In this document: piece after piece, positions 45,352 to 54,258 of the stretch
Position numbering within the stretch: the first letter of the stretch is position 1
Layout: every line of letters starts with the position of its first letter
Source of the DNA: Sporocytophaga myxococcoides DSM 11118
GTDB lineage: Bacteria > Bacteroidota > Bacteroidia > Cytophagales > Cytophagaceae
NCBI RefSeq assembly: GCF_000426725.1
Contig: NZ_AUFX01000010.1
Span: forward strand, 247,713 to 311,712
Direction of reading: 5' to 3'
DNA: 64,000 nt
Made by a program: the position numbers and the translations under genes
The notes under the pieces: generated by a model
Seen by the model: the letters and a program-made list of their open reading frames with translations, nothing else
What the model was told of the DNA's origin: nothing
The model's database searches: none

Positions 45352-45873
45352 TTATCGTCTGTTTCTTATTCGACTTAATGATACAGATGTAATACCCAAA
45401 TACGAAGCGATATAATGTTGTGGGACCCGTTGAATAATTTCGGGGTGCTGTTCAATCAATTCTTCGTAGCGTTTTTGGGGACTGTTTTTAAGATATGAAT
45501 AGAAAAGCTGTTGGATTTGAAAAAGTCGACGAAATAAATGCTCTTCCATATCCTGTTTCACTTTAGGTAAATTCTTCACAATAAACTGGAAATCATTTTG
45601 TGAAATCGTCTGTAAAATACAAGGTTCTAAACTTTCAATGCTATATAAACTTGGTTGATTTGTTCTGAAACTTTCAATAGAAGAAACACTATCTCTTTCA
45701 AAGAAAAATTGGGTTGTTACTTCTTTACCATTATTGTTAACCCAGGTTCGTAAACAACCCTTCTCTATAAAATACATTGTTTTCGAAACCTCTCCTTCCT
45801 GCAAAAGTGTAGTCTTTGCAGGAACCTCCTGTCGCTTGAAATACTGGCTGAATAGATCCCAATCTCTTATCAT
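45352..45873 (-). CDS. Crp/Fnr-type transcriptional regulator
   Basis: A 173-residue protein with a cyclic-nucleotide-binding-like domain (about 15-115, KTTLLQEGEVSKTMYFIEKG, then FFFERDSVSSIESFRTNQPS) and a short C-terminal helix-turn-helix (VPQHYIASYLGITSVSLSRI). This short form is frequent in Bacteroidota and probably does not need cAMP. It ends only about 80 bases before the oxidoreductase start and is likely its regulator. Confidence 0.85.
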   Translation of the reverse strand: MIRDWDLFSQYFKRQEVPAKTTLLQEGEVSKTMYFIEKGCLRTWVNNNGKEVTTQFFFERDSVSSIESFRTNQPSLYSIESLEPCILQTISQNDFQFIVKNLPKVKQDMEEHLFRRLFQIQQLFYSYLKNSPQKRYEELIEQHPEIIQRVPQHYIASYLGITSVSLSRIRNRR

Positions 45874-45950
45874 TGCTATTGTTAGTTTGATTATTATGTT
45901 TTCATTTTTTGAATAATCAACTGAAGTTGTCAGTCATTGCCGGCTGTTCC

Positions 45951-46176
45951 CTCTTTAGTTGAAGTCTTTAACTTCTGCTCACAAATGTAAGTAAGTTTTT
46001 AACTTGAAGAATAATATCCAATAAACTCTAATTAGCTTCAATCCAATAAAAAAAAGCCCCAATTTTTATCGGGGCTATTTTCAATATGTGTTTGATTTTT
46101 TTCTTTTTCTGTATTACAAACCGCAAGTTAAAAGCTTGTCATATTTGTAGACTTAAGTTTTGAAAATAAGCCAGAA
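45951..46176 (+). repeat. REPIN-like element, copy A
   Basis: Full-length copy with a diverged left end (TAGTTGAAGTCTTTAACTTC), a central hairpin AGCCCC/GGGGCT, and the right end GTAGACTTAAGTTTTGAAAA running to CCAGAA. It lies between the Crp-like gene and the 316-residue protein gene. Confidence 0.85.
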
Positions 46177-46200
46177 CGGCTATAAACCCATCACAGCCTA

Positions 46201-47127
46201 TTAATTCAATAATCCATATGGGTAAATAGTGTATTTGCCATCCACCAATTTTTGATATTTCTTACTTAAATCATTTAATTTTAAATTCTCAGATATTGCT
46301 GCCATATAGTTATACAAGATATACTTGTGAATTGAACTAACATTATTTGAATTTAACTCTTTATCAATTTTTATAACTTTTTCCCGAGCAAATTCACTGA
46401 TGTTATCATTATATTTTATAAAATAATTATCATTCATAATTATGGAATCAAGAATAAGCTTTAATTCTACAATAGAATGGATTAATAAATTATCAGGTAA
46501 ACTTTCATAAAATTTATCTAAGTCTTCGATGGCTCCACCCCATTTAGGCTGTATTAGCTCAGAATAATGAATATAAGGCCATATAAAATCGGGATGATTT
46601 TTTGTTACAGTTTTAAAAAAATCAGAGGCTTTTGAATTATCACCTAAACTCATATATAACCTTATATTACGTGAGTCTAACTCAGGTTTATAAAAAGAAT
46701 CTGCTGAAACTGATTCAAAAGTTTTTTCACATATATCAAGATAATCAAAAAAGCCTTCTGCATCTTTTTGCGAAACATCTTTTGCCAGCTTGTGGCTTCG
46801 TGTTATCCAAGCCAGATGTAAATAGAAAACACCTAAAGTGATTTTAGATATATCACTATCTTCGGATTCATCCCATTTTAATAATTCATCTTCATTAAGG
46901 GATAGAGACAAATGATCAATAATTTGTGTAATATCATTTAAATTTTGACTTTGTATTTTTTTTCCTGCTTCACTATAATCTTTATTTTTTATTAGCCTTT
47001 GAACTTCCTCTGCGACTTTTAGTCCTAATGAATACTGTCTTCGATATCCTTTTTTCTTTTTAAAAAAATATCTGATTCCAATTATTATTGAAATGATAAT
47101 TCCCCAAGTAATTAATGCTTCTCCCAT
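46201..47127 (-). CDS. Membrane-anchored protein with TPR-like helices, unknown
   Basis: About 308 residues from the ATG (MGEALITWGIIISIIIGIRY). A TTG would add 8 residues. One N-terminal membrane segment is followed by a basic stretch (FFKKKKGYRRQYSLG) and an all-helical body with TPR-like pairs, such as SLGDNSKASDFFKTVTKNHP. No family is recognised. It lies between repeat copies A and B. Confidence 0.65.
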   Translation of the reverse strand: MGEALITWGIIISIIIGIRYFFKKKKGYRRQYSLGLKVAEEVQRLIKNKDYSEAGKKIQSQNLNDITQIIDHLSLSLNEDELLKWDESEDSDISKITLGVFYLHLAWITRSHKLAKDVSQKDAEGFFDYLDICEKTFESVSADSFYKPELDSRNIRLYMSLGDNSKASDFFKTVTKNHPDFIWPYIHYSELIQPKWGGAIEDLDKFYESLPDNLLIHSIVELKLILDSIIMNDNYFIKYNDNISEFAREKVIKIDKELNSNNVSSIHKYILYNYMAAISENLKLNDLSKKYQKLVDGKYTIYPYGLLN

Positions 47128-47179
47128 TTTATTTTTAATATTTACTAACAAATAAATAACAGACCTATTACATATACCT

Positions 47180-47256
47180 TCTGGCTGAAGTCTTTCTCAA
47201 TTGTCCCTACAAATTTAAGCAAGCTTTTAAATTGCGGACTAAGCTTAAAAAAGTTC
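47180..47256 (+). repeat. REPIN-like element, copy B (left-end fragment)
   Basis: Only the left REP-like unit is recognisable: TTCTGGCTGAAGTCTTTCTC and AAATTTAAGCAAGCTTTTAA, then AAGCTTAAAAAAGTT. The centre and right end are missing. Confidence 0.65.
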
Positions 47257-47265
47257 AACATAAAT

Positions 47266-47592
47266 CTAAAATAGCCCTCCTTCAACTGTTACACCTTCTA
47301 AGGCTAGAAGAAGATCAACGATTAAATATATTATAATTAATATAATGGATATTCCCAAAACTAGCCAACGCCAACTTTTATTTTTCTCAATCCTTCTTTT
47401 AAACAGATATGAATTTGCAAAAACAAAATAATTTATAATCAAATAAATGAAAGCAATGAGGTGGCCAACCGGATGGCATACCCCACAAGTATTAAATAAA
47501 TATATTATCGTTTCAAAGGAGATATAAACTAAAATTACTATTCCCCCAAAGAACAATTTATGCTCTAAATACCGAGCTATGATCATCATCAT
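47266..47592 (-). CDS. Small three-helix membrane protein, unknown
   Basis: A 108-residue protein with three hydrophobic segments (FFGGIVILVYISFETIIYLF, LIAFIYLIINYFVFANSYLF and RWLVLGISIILIIIYLIVDL). A loop between the first two contains CGVCHPVGH, a C-x2-C-H arrangement that might bind metal. No family recognised. Confidence 0.6.
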   Translation of the reverse strand: MMMIIARYLEHKLFFGGIVILVYISFETIIYLFNTCGVCHPVGHLIAFIYLIINYFVFANSYLFKRRIEKNKSWRWLVLGISIILIIIYLIVDLLLALEGVTVEGGLF

Positions 47593-47631
47593 TTATTTAT
47601 TATATACTCTTCCTTTAGCCAAAATAATGCT

Positions 47632-47862
47632 CACCCTAGTGGATAGGTCAAGGACTTCTGCACACAAATGCAAGCAAGTTTTTAAATTCCTGGATATTAT
47701 CCGATAAACTCTATTCAATCCCCTCCAAATATAAAAATAGACCCATATTTTATCGGACTTACATTTAAAAACATGTATTTTATTTTTTCTTTCTGCATTA
47801 AATCTGCAAGGTAAAAACTTGCTCTCTTTTGTAGACTTAATTCGATAAACAAAAGACAGAAC
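47632..47862 (+). repeat. REPIN-like element, copy C (diverged)
   Basis: Diverged full-length copy: the left hairpin GCAAGTTTTTAAAT, a decayed central stem (TAGACCC/GGACTTA), the right stem GCAAGGTAAAAACTTGC and GTAGACTTAA before the end. Confidence 0.7.
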
Positions 47863-47865
47863 AGG

Positions 47866-48669
47866 TCATTCATCTCTCAGTATTTGTTTTAGTTTGTTCC
47901 TATAATCCTCGTTGTCAGTCATTCCATTATGTCCTTGTCCTCTTAGAATTATTAACTTGTCCTTACTCTTAAACTCGTCTTTTAGTTTTAATGACGAACC
48001 ATAATAAATAACTTCGTCACTGTCTCCATGAAATATGATAACCGGAATTTTACAATCCTTTAGATGTTTGTTTGTCTCAAATTTGTATTTCAAAATGACA
48101 GTAGGAATAATTGAATAGGAATGTCTCATCATGTCTGTCAAACTATAATATGGCGCTTGTAAAATAAGAAGCTTAGGTTTGTTTTCGGAAGCAACTTTTG
48201 AAGCAAGTCCAGTACCGATTGAATACCCTAACACAATGATCTTATCTTCTGAATATTCTTTCTTCAGCTCGTCATAAGCTGTTTGAATATCTCCATAGAG
48301 TTGATTTTGACCATCTATTGTACCTTCACTTTTTCCGTATCCACGATAGTCTAATATAAAAACATCATAATTTAAGTCTGTGTATGTCTTTGCAACGTAT
48401 CCCCAAGAACTTAATGAACCTGCATTTCCATGCAAGTAAAAAATTAATCCTTTTGAGCTGTCAGTTCGAAATAAGAGTCCATTTAAAATTGTTCCGTCAT
48501 CAGCTTTTATATTCTTTTCTTCAAATTTTTGTTCAAATTGAAATAGATATCCTTTGTCCAATTTCTGTGGAAAGAAAATTAATTTCTCTTGAAAAATATA
48601 TAAGAGTCCACACACCAAAATGTAGATAACTAAAATTATTATCAATGAATTTATGAGAAATTTTTCCAT
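47866..48669 (-). CDS. Membrane-anchored alpha/beta hydrolase (BEM46/ABHD13-like)
   Basis: A 267-residue protein with an N-terminal membrane helix and an alpha/beta hydrolase domain of the serine aminopeptidase S33/BEM46 group. YLHGNAGSLSSWGYVAKTYT forms the oxyanion loop, ILDYRGYGKSEG is the family signature, the nucleophile is Ser150 in LGYSIGTG, with Asp in FHGDSDEVI and His in GQGHNGM. A hydrolase of lipid or peptide esters is likely. It lies directly after an attC-like inverted repeat and precedes copy C on the map. Confidence 0.87.
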   Translation of the reverse strand: MEKFLINSLIIILVIYILVCGLLYIFQEKLIFFPQKLDKGYLFQFEQKFEEKNIKADDGTILNGLLFRTDSSKGLIFYLHGNAGSLSSWGYVAKTYTDLNYDVFILDYRGYGKSEGTIDGQNQLYGDIQTAYDELKKEYSEDKIIVLGYSIGTGLASKVASENKPKLLILQAPYYSLTDMMRHSYSIIPTVILKYKFETNKHLKDCKIPVIIFHGDSDEVIYYGSSLKLKDEFKSKDKLIILRGQGHNGMTDNEDYRNKLKQILRDE

Positions 48670-48686
48670 TATGATCTACTTTAAAT

Positions 48687-48782
48687 GACGCACAACTTAT
48701 GCATATAAGGCGTTTAACAGTCCCAATCAAGAATTAATCCACCTTTGCTGATGCGAGTTTTATGCATTGTCATCGTGCGTTA
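48687..48782. repeat. Imperfect long inverted repeat, attC-like shape
   Basis: ACGCAC plus ATGCATA on the left arm (48688-48693 and 48699-48705) pairs with TATGCAT and GTGCGT on the right arm (48761-48767 and 48775-48780). Unpaired AACTT-type and TGTCATC bases form a bulge. It fills the space between the stop of the 162-residue protein gene and the start of the hydrolase gene, the place of an integron attC. The canonical RYYYAAC/GTTRRRY pair is not found at both ends, so this stays tentative. Confidence 0.4.
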
Positions 48783-49258
48783 TAAATAATCCTTCTATAA
48801 TCATCAATGATGGCATCTATAATCTTTGGATGTGCTTTCTCTGGATTAGTTGAAATCCCAAAGTCCATCGTCTTGGTTTTTGCAGGGAGTCCGGTTAGAG
48901 ACTTAGAATAAACCAATTCCAATCTATAAATAAAATACTTCCCGGGGCTTGACTTAAAGTCTTCGAACTTTTCAAACAAGGAGTCTAAGGAAGCATGAAG
49001 TTTAGTGTCGGCAAATATCAATGAAAGATTAATACCCAGTTCTTTGGCTTTTGTATCAGGCTTTTTCCTGTATTTAAATGTACTGTCAGCAATGGTATAT
49101 TCAAGTTGATCCTCAAAATATATGTCGTGAAAACCGAGATCATAACCACAGGCTGACTTACAATGGCCACTCGATATTTTAATCTGCTGAAGATATTCTG
49201 TCTGGGCATTCACTTGTCCAGACAATGCTAATATCATGATAAAAATGAATTCTCTCAT
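48770..49258 (-). CDS. Exported protein of unknown function
   Basis: A 162-residue protein with a signal peptide (1-18, LALSGQVNAQ). The mature part has a cysteine pair in SSGHCKSACGYDLGFHDIYF and alternates strands and helices. No family is recognised. Its stop codon lies inside the attC-like repeat. Confidence 0.6.
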   Translation of the reverse strand: MREFIFIMILALSGQVNAQTEYLQQIKISSGHCKSACGYDLGFHDIYFEDQLEYTIADSTFKYRKKPDTKAKELGINLSLIFADTKLHASLDSLFEKFEDFKSSPGKYFIYRLELVYSKSLTGLPAKTKTMDFGISTNPEKAHPKIIDAIIDDYRRIIYNAR

Positions 49259-49307
49259 TATCGTTTTAAAAATGTTCCATAACTTATTTATTCAGGCACC
49301 AGGTGCA

Positions 49308-49541
49308 CTCTCGGGCTGAAGTCTAAGACTTCTGACCGCAATGTAAGTAAGTTTTTAATTTGGTGTGTATTATCCAATAAACTCTATTTCATCTGCCTTC
49401 TGCTCAAAATAAAAATAGCCTCGATTTTATCGGGACTATTTTTCAAAATATGTACTTTGATTTTTTCCTTCTCTGCATTACAAACCCAGGCTAATACTTG
49501 TCCTCAATGGGTTTGCTAAGGTAGACAAATTTAAGCCAGAT
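49308..49541 (+). repeat. REPIN-like element, copy D
   Basis: CTCTCGGGCTGAAGTC at the left; a central hairpin TAGCCTCGAT/ATCGGGACTA; and a right end with GGTAGACAAATTTAAGCCAG. The right hairpins are partly decayed. Confidence 0.85.
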
Positions 49542-49690
49542 TGTTTTTTTAATTCCCGCCTATTTTTGTCTATTTTTATATTACGATGTACTTGTTTATT
49601 CAATGAGTATGGTAATGTGCATGTAAAGCCTATTATATAGCTTCAACATTGGACGAAATTATTTTTAGATACTACAGTTATAAAAAGAAT

Positions 49691-50644
49691 ATGGGATTAC
49701 TTAATTTTTTAAAAGATTCAATTGGCATTGATCCAGGGAGTCAACATTTGAGAATTATCAAAGACGGCGAGTTAGTATTTAATGAATCATCGCAAATTTC
49801 ATTTAACATAAGCAACAATTCTATTTCAGGACTTGGAGATACCTGCAGCTCTTCAGAACTGGATGTGACAATAAAACCGGTGGATTATGCAATTGCTGAT
49901 TTTCACGCTTTCGAAGCGCTTTTGAGAGGTGCTATAAAAAAAGGGCTAGGATCAAAATCAATTTTTCCTAAGACTTACAAGATGTATTATTGCATACCTA
50001 CAAATTCAACGCAAATAGAAAAAAGAGCTTATAGAGATTCAGGAGAACACGCCGGAGCAAGCGAAGTATACATGATTTATCAAAGTTATTGTACTGCAGT
50101 TGGCTTAAATCTATTGTTCGAAAAAAAGGACTTCATACTTATTGACTTCAGTTTTAGCAAGATTGAAATAACTGTTTTCGTTGACTCTATACCAATTTCA
50201 GTGGGAGTAATTAAAATGGGAACTTCAAAGATTTTTAGATTATTTAAGAACTTTCTTCGAAGGAAATATAACCTCAATATTAGTGACAAGGAAGTTGAAT
50301 CAATCCTAAAGGGGGTAAACAATGTTCAGAGTGAAATTAAAATTCAGAGCATGACCATTAAAGTCAGTGAAATCCATAATTTGTTAGACAATTTATTTGT
50401 ATTAGTAAATGATGAGTTCATGGAGACAATTGAGCGTGTTAATATCAAGGATATTGGGAAAGTCATGAAGAATGGAGTGTATTTTAGTGGAGGCGGTTCG
50501 GCGATTGACTTCCTGAGAGATAAAATTCAAATAGACAGGGAAATAAAACGAACAACTAGTAAAAACCCAATGCTTGATAACATCAATGGCCTAATGAAAA
50601 TAATAGCAGAAAAGGACAAATTCAGAAGCTATTTTATAGTATAG
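49691..50644 (+). CDS. Divergent MreB-like actin-fold protein
   Basis: A 317-residue protein from the ATG at 49691 (MGLLNFLKDSIGIDPGSQHL). IGIDPGSQHLRIIKDGELVF is the phosphate-1 loop, IPTNSTQIEKRAYRDSGEHA and GASEVYMIYQSYCTAVGL match MreB around residues 100-140, FILIDFSFSKIEITVF is the phosphate-2 region, and NGVYFSGGGSAIDFLRDKI is the adenosine motif. Overall similarity to true MreB is low and several contacts differ, for example DFSFSKI where MreB has DIGGGTT. It is likely a paralogue or a mobile-element or plasmid-type actin homologue, not the main shape protein. Confidence 0.75.
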   Translation: MGLLNFLKDSIGIDPGSQHLRIIKDGELVFNESSQISFNISNNSISGLGDTCSSSELDVTIKPVDYAIADFHAFEALLRGAIKKGLGSKSIFPKTYKMYYCIPTNSTQIEKRAYRDSGEHAGASEVYMIYQSYCTAVGLNLLFEKKDFILIDFSFSKIEITVFVDSIPISVGVIKMGTSKIFRLFKNFLRRKYNLNISDKEVESILKGVNNVQSEIKIQSMTIKVSEIHNLLDNLFVLVNDEFMETIERVNIKDIGKVMKNGVYFSGGGSAIDFLRDKIQIDREIKRTTSKNPMLDNINGLMKIIAEKDKFRSYFIV

Positions 50645-50657
50645 TTTTTCACTATTA

Positions 50658-50848
50658 GAACAAAAACTTACGGGATATTATTCGATAAACGCTATTAAAT
50701 ACCTTACTATTCAAAATAAGAATAGCCCCAATTTTATCGGGGCTATTCTTCGAAATATGTATTTGATTTTTTCTTTTTCTACATTAAAAACTGTAAGTAA
50801 AATATTTGCTCACGTCTTAAGCTTAAGTTAACTAAACTTATACCAGAG
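50658..50848 (+). repeat. REPIN-like element, copy E (left end decayed)
   Basis: The left unit is reduced to AACTTACGGGATATTATTCG. A perfect central hairpin TAGCCCC/GGGGCTA remains, and a diverged right end, TTAAGCTTAAGTTAACTAAA to CCAGAG, closes it. Confidence 0.8.
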
Positions 50849-50863
50849 AGGGAAAACAGAGTT

Positions 50864-51508
50864 TCATCTAAAATATAATGTCACTTCCCACTTATTCTTA
50901 TATATATCCTTAATGGCATTCGCATACTCTGTTCTATTGTCTCCAGCTTCATTGGTTAAAGCAAAGCAATATTTAACCTCTGGAATAAAATCGCATAATT
51001 TAGTTTTAAACATATAATTTAAGCCCAATTCAATAAATGATTCATTTCTTTTGAATTTTATTTTATCACTCGGTCTTGAATTAGTTTTTCCTATTTGCAA
51101 ATTTCCCGAAGCCCCGCATACCAATCCAATAGGAATATTTTTAAATGGAGTGAGAATAATATGAACAGGCAATTTTAAATATGAATATCCAAAAGTAAAT
51201 TCTTCGCTTATACCGTTTTTGGTAAAGATAAAATTATCTTCCATAAATTCAGTTGAAGGAGAAAATCTCATTTGAAATTTTTCGCTAAATAAATACGAAC
51301 CACTAAATCCAAGGTCAAATCCCCAACCGTTGCTATTCTTAATGTTCTCAAAAGAGTGATTTGGATTAAGATTGATAGAATTAATTCTACTGACATAACC
51401 TAATTGAAATCCAATTCTAAATTTTCCTGTTTGGGCCGAAGAAATAAACCAGCCAAAAAGTAAAACTAACAATAGGATATTTTTTTTATAACAGACTGTA
51501 AATGACAT
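50864..51508 (-). CDS. PorT-like outer-membrane beta-barrel protein
   Basis: A 214-residue protein with a signal peptide (FGWFISSAQ, about 1-26) and a barrel with KFRIGFQLGYVSRINSINLN, FQMRFSPSTEFMEDNFIFTK and YSYLKLPVHIILTPFKNIPI, matching the PorT/outer-membrane beta-barrel family of Bacteroidota. The final residue pattern KWEVTLYFR is a typical barrel end. Role unknown; only PorT itself is linked to T9SS. Confidence 0.78.
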   Translation of the reverse strand: MSFTVCYKKNILLLVLLFGWFISSAQTGKFRIGFQLGYVSRINSINLNPNHSFENIKNSNGWGFDLGFSGSYLFSEKFQMRFSPSTEFMEDNFIFTKNGISEEFTFGYSYLKLPVHIILTPFKNIPIGLVCGASGNLQIGKTNSRPSDKIKFKRNESFIELGLNYMFKTKLCDFIPEVKYCFALTNEAGDNRTEYANAIKDIYKNKWEVTLYFR

Positions 51509-51540
51509 AAATTAATTTAAATAAATGAACTATATTAATT

Positions 51541-51761
51541 CTCTGGCCGAAGCCTTTAATATATTCCCTCAAATGTAAGCAAGTTTTAATTTGCGACTTA
51601 TTATTCAATAAACTCTATTTCATCACCTTCTATTCGAATACAAAAATAGCCAATAATTTTTTACTAGCTATTTTTCAAAATATGTATTTGATTTTTTCTT
51701 TTTCTGCATGCTAAAAATTGCACTCAGTTATAAGCTTAAGTTTTGAAAAATTTAGCAGAGA
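51541..51761 (+). repeat. REPIN-like element, copy F
   Basis: CTCTGGCCGAAGCC at the left. The centre is CAAAAATAGCCAATAATTTT to TAGCTATTTTT, a shortened hairpin. The right end is TTAAGTTTTGAAAAATTTAG then CAGAG. Confidence 0.85.
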
Positions 51762-51776
51762 TGTGGTCTAACGGGT

Positions 51777-52201
51777 TTATTGTACACCGGCACACTTTCT
51801 TATTTGGTTTTCAATTCCAATTTCTGAATTCAATTTCTTATAGACAACACCTGAAATAGTCAGGCTGATAAAAGACGCAGTCATAAAACTAGCAATTCGT
51901 CCTTCGAATTCAACATTTGTCCAGATAAGGATCAGAGTTAATATATGAAGGCCAACACCAAACCAAAACGATCTTATTCTCATTTTTTTTTAATCTTAAG
52001 ATTAGATAAATCACTGCCAGAATGAAGATGCCGACTGTCGAGAATCCCATAGTCATGTATACTTGTCCCGATAATTTCTCTCCCTGTCCACCAGTCTGTT
52101 TCAAAAAAGTAGTCATTATGATTAATAAACTTCACCATTAGAAAAAATGTAATCCAGAATGATAAGTCTTTAATTAAAACGTGAATTGGGAAAATTCTCA
52201 T
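51777..52201 (-). pseudogene. Membrane protein gene broken at two homopolymer runs
   Basis: Three overlapping minus-strand frames fit one protein of about 140 residues with four membrane segments. The first reads MRIFPIHVLIKDLSFWITFF to KFINHNDYF. The second continues from LKQTGGQGEKLSGQVYMTMG through FSTVGIFILAVIYLILRL. The third reads RIRSFWFGVGLHILTLILIW and ends QIRKCAGVQ at 51777. The frame changes coincide with a T6 run near 52103-52108 and an A9 run at 51983-51991 (coding strand). Slippage at these runs could make it a pseudogene, a phase-variable gene or a sequencing artefact. Confidence 0.55.
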
Positions 52202-52601
52202 GGTCTTTTACTCGAATCTGTCATACAATAAATGACTTTCAACTTATTTATATACGTAACAGATGCGTATATTTTTCAATTTATATCTATCCAAGTTACT
52301 GAACTTTAACCAATATTCAAGCTATCTAATAGGCTTATTATATGGCTGATGCTTTTGGTACATACATATGTATAGGTCTCAGCAGTTTTCATGCTGAAAT
52401 ATCTCAATAATTACTTAATTGAAGACAGTGGCCAGAGAGCTGGATAAATTCCATCTGTAAAGACAAAGCCAGGAGGAACAGAATTGAAATATTTTTTTAA
52501 CACAAATATGCCTGGCAAAAATTCTCAGCATATTAATAAACCGACAACTTATCTTTATCAAAACAAGTACACATATAAAAAAATGGCTTAACCTAAACAT
52601 C
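52202..52601. other. Intergenic region before the SHOCT lipoprotein gene
   Basis: About 400 bases without a recognised repeat, RNA or coding remnant. It should hold the promoters of the flanking divergent genes. Confidence 0.4.
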
Positions 52602-53183
52602 ATGCCCTGTTCCTGGAAACCACTTTACCTATTATCTCTTTTTTGCCTTTCTTCTATCGTGCTCAGCAGTTGTGCTGCAAATTATCAGCGTTATGGAAAA
52701 ACACCCTGCGAAAACCTTTCTGCATCTTATGAGTCGCTTAGGAAAATTGCTCTTGAAACAGGATCGAAAGAAGAAGATATTGTGCTGACAGATTACTCAT
52801 TGAGATACAACAACAAGAAAGAAATTATATTTTCTGATATCAAAAAAGTAATCGTAACAACTGGCAGAAAATCATTTGCTAAAGGACGTAAATACAGGCT
52901 TATTGTGGTGATGAAAAACAGCCTCAAACGGCATCACCTAATTACATTTGACTATTTTCTCGCTGTTGATGTATACAATAGGTTGGAATGCGCTGCAGGC
53001 ATTCCAGCAGGCGAAACAACAAAGAATATAAATCTTTCATCGCCCGACCTTGCTCCTCAGCCGTCTCAACCATTGACTCTTTTCGAGAAGTATGAACTCA
53101 TAGCAAAATTAAAATCATTACTAGATTCAGGTGCTATTACCCAACAGGAGTTTGATTCAGAAAAGAGGAAACTATTTGAGTAA
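52602..53183 (+). CDS. Lipoprotein with C-terminal SHOCT domain
   Basis: A 193-residue protein with lipobox LSSC (about residue 23) and a C-terminal SHOCT (short oligomerisation-like) segment, KYELIAKLKSLLDSGAITQQ and EFDSEKRKLFE. The middle part resembles PH-like or GRAM-like domains (IIFSDIKKVIVTTGRKSFAK, GRKYRLIVVMKN), which may form a small membrane-binding fold. It is a single gene. Confidence 0.75.
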   Translation: MPCSWKPLYLLSLFCLSSIVLSSCAANYQRYGKTPCENLSASYESLRKIALETGSKEEDIVLTDYSLRYNNKKEIIFSDIKKVIVTTGRKSFAKGRKYRLIVVMKNSLKRHHLITFDYFLAVDVYNRLECAAGIPAGETTKNINLSSPDLAPQPSQPLTLFEKYELIAKLKSLLDSGAITQQEFDSEKRKLFE

Positions 53184-53272
53184 TGGCTAGATAAAAAGCT
53201 AATTACAGTTAGATTGTGATGACGGGTGAGTGTCAATGTGTAACATTCCCAACTCCCCGCCCTGTACCTGAC

Positions 53273-54118
53273 TTATGCCCTTTCTTCTCTCGGCAGTGGC
53301 CCAAACTTCGATTTCTTATTCATAATCATGTACCAAAGAATTTTGACCACTAAACCCAAACCACTCTTGTTCCTCATGTATTCCAGGTCAGTTGCTTTTA
53401 TATCTATGTAGTCCTGGGCATCTGCCATCAATCCTGTTTTGCTTCCAGGTGTAATAGTGCCTTGCAAAAGCTGGGTTCTCCGTTCTACAATGAGATTGAA
53501 GAAAGGCTTTGGGCTGTTAAAAAAAGTACGAATCAATTCAGGAGTGATGTGCTTCACCCCGTTATTGTCGACATGCCCGCATAATGCAACAAAAGATTGC
53601 CATTGAATATGTCCTCTAAATCGAGCTTGATTTCTTTTAATGAATCCCTTAGCTTCCCGAAGGCCGTTCCATGTTAAATAAGGCTCCGCTTTTTGTGTAG
53701 TAACGAATGCCGCCAATACATCATGCGTTAAGCGATTGTCTTTAATTCCAAATTCTGCACTTATTTGCTGAAGCCTTTGGATAAGCATTTCCATTCTTAC
53801 GGGGTCAACACCTTTTGTTGCATGAAATACTCTGCTTGAATTCGCACCCTGTCCCCAGCCCTTTACGCAATTTGCTATATCCGTCTCGTTCTTTTTGGAG
53901 GCAGTTTGCGCCTGGATCCCATTTCGCGCCAAAAAACTTAAGAGTTTCATCCACATGTTGTTTTTGAACCCCAGGCCCTCCTCGCCAAAGAGTCTATCTG
54001 ATGTTGACTTATCGACAATAGCTTTCTCATTACCGAATGGCCAGATGTGCCTTTCAATACCAGGTTTAAGATCAACTTGATCTTGCCACTGTGGTTCTTT
54101 TTGTTGGTGATTTGTCAT
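53273..54118 (-). CDS. Uncharacterised protein with visibly higher GC content
   Basis: A 281-residue cytoplasmic protein from the ATG at 54118 (MTNHQQKEPQWQDQVDLKPG). It has no leader or membrane segment. RFRGHIQWQSFVALCGHVDN and HITPELIRTFFNSPKPFFNL sit in the C-terminal half. I do not recognise the family; some text resembles EF-hand-like or peroxygenase-type sequences. It is noticeably richer in G and C than its neighbours, which suggests more recent acquisition. Confidence 0.6.
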   Translation of the reverse strand: MTNHQQKEPQWQDQVDLKPGIERHIWPFGNEKAIVDKSTSDRLFGEEGLGFKNNMWMKLLSFLARNGIQAQTASKKNETDIANCVKGWGQGANSSRVFHATKGVDPVRMEMLIQRLQQISAEFGIKDNRLTHDVLAAFVTTQKAEPYLTWNGLREAKGFIKRNQARFRGHIQWQSFVALCGHVDNNGVKHITPELIRTFFNSPKPFFNLIVERRTQLLQGTITPGSKTGLMADAQDYIDIKATDLEYMRNKSGLGLVVKILWYMIMNKKSKFGPLPREERA

Positions 54119-54258
54119 TAGTGAAAAAAGATTGGTTATCAATATGATGAAAAATATGGGTACAACAATGCTAGTTCTGATTCATACCCATTTAATGAAA
54201 ATTCAGAAAAAATTTGGCTTCGAATTAATTAATAAAGTATGTTTCGGCTTACGCACGT
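54119..54258. other. Short spacer with a possible coding remnant
   Basis: The plus strand 54122-54231 reads KKIGYQYDEKYGYNNASSDS and YPFNENSEKIWLRIN before a stop, without a start codon. It is protein-like but short, so it could be chance. Confidence 0.25.
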
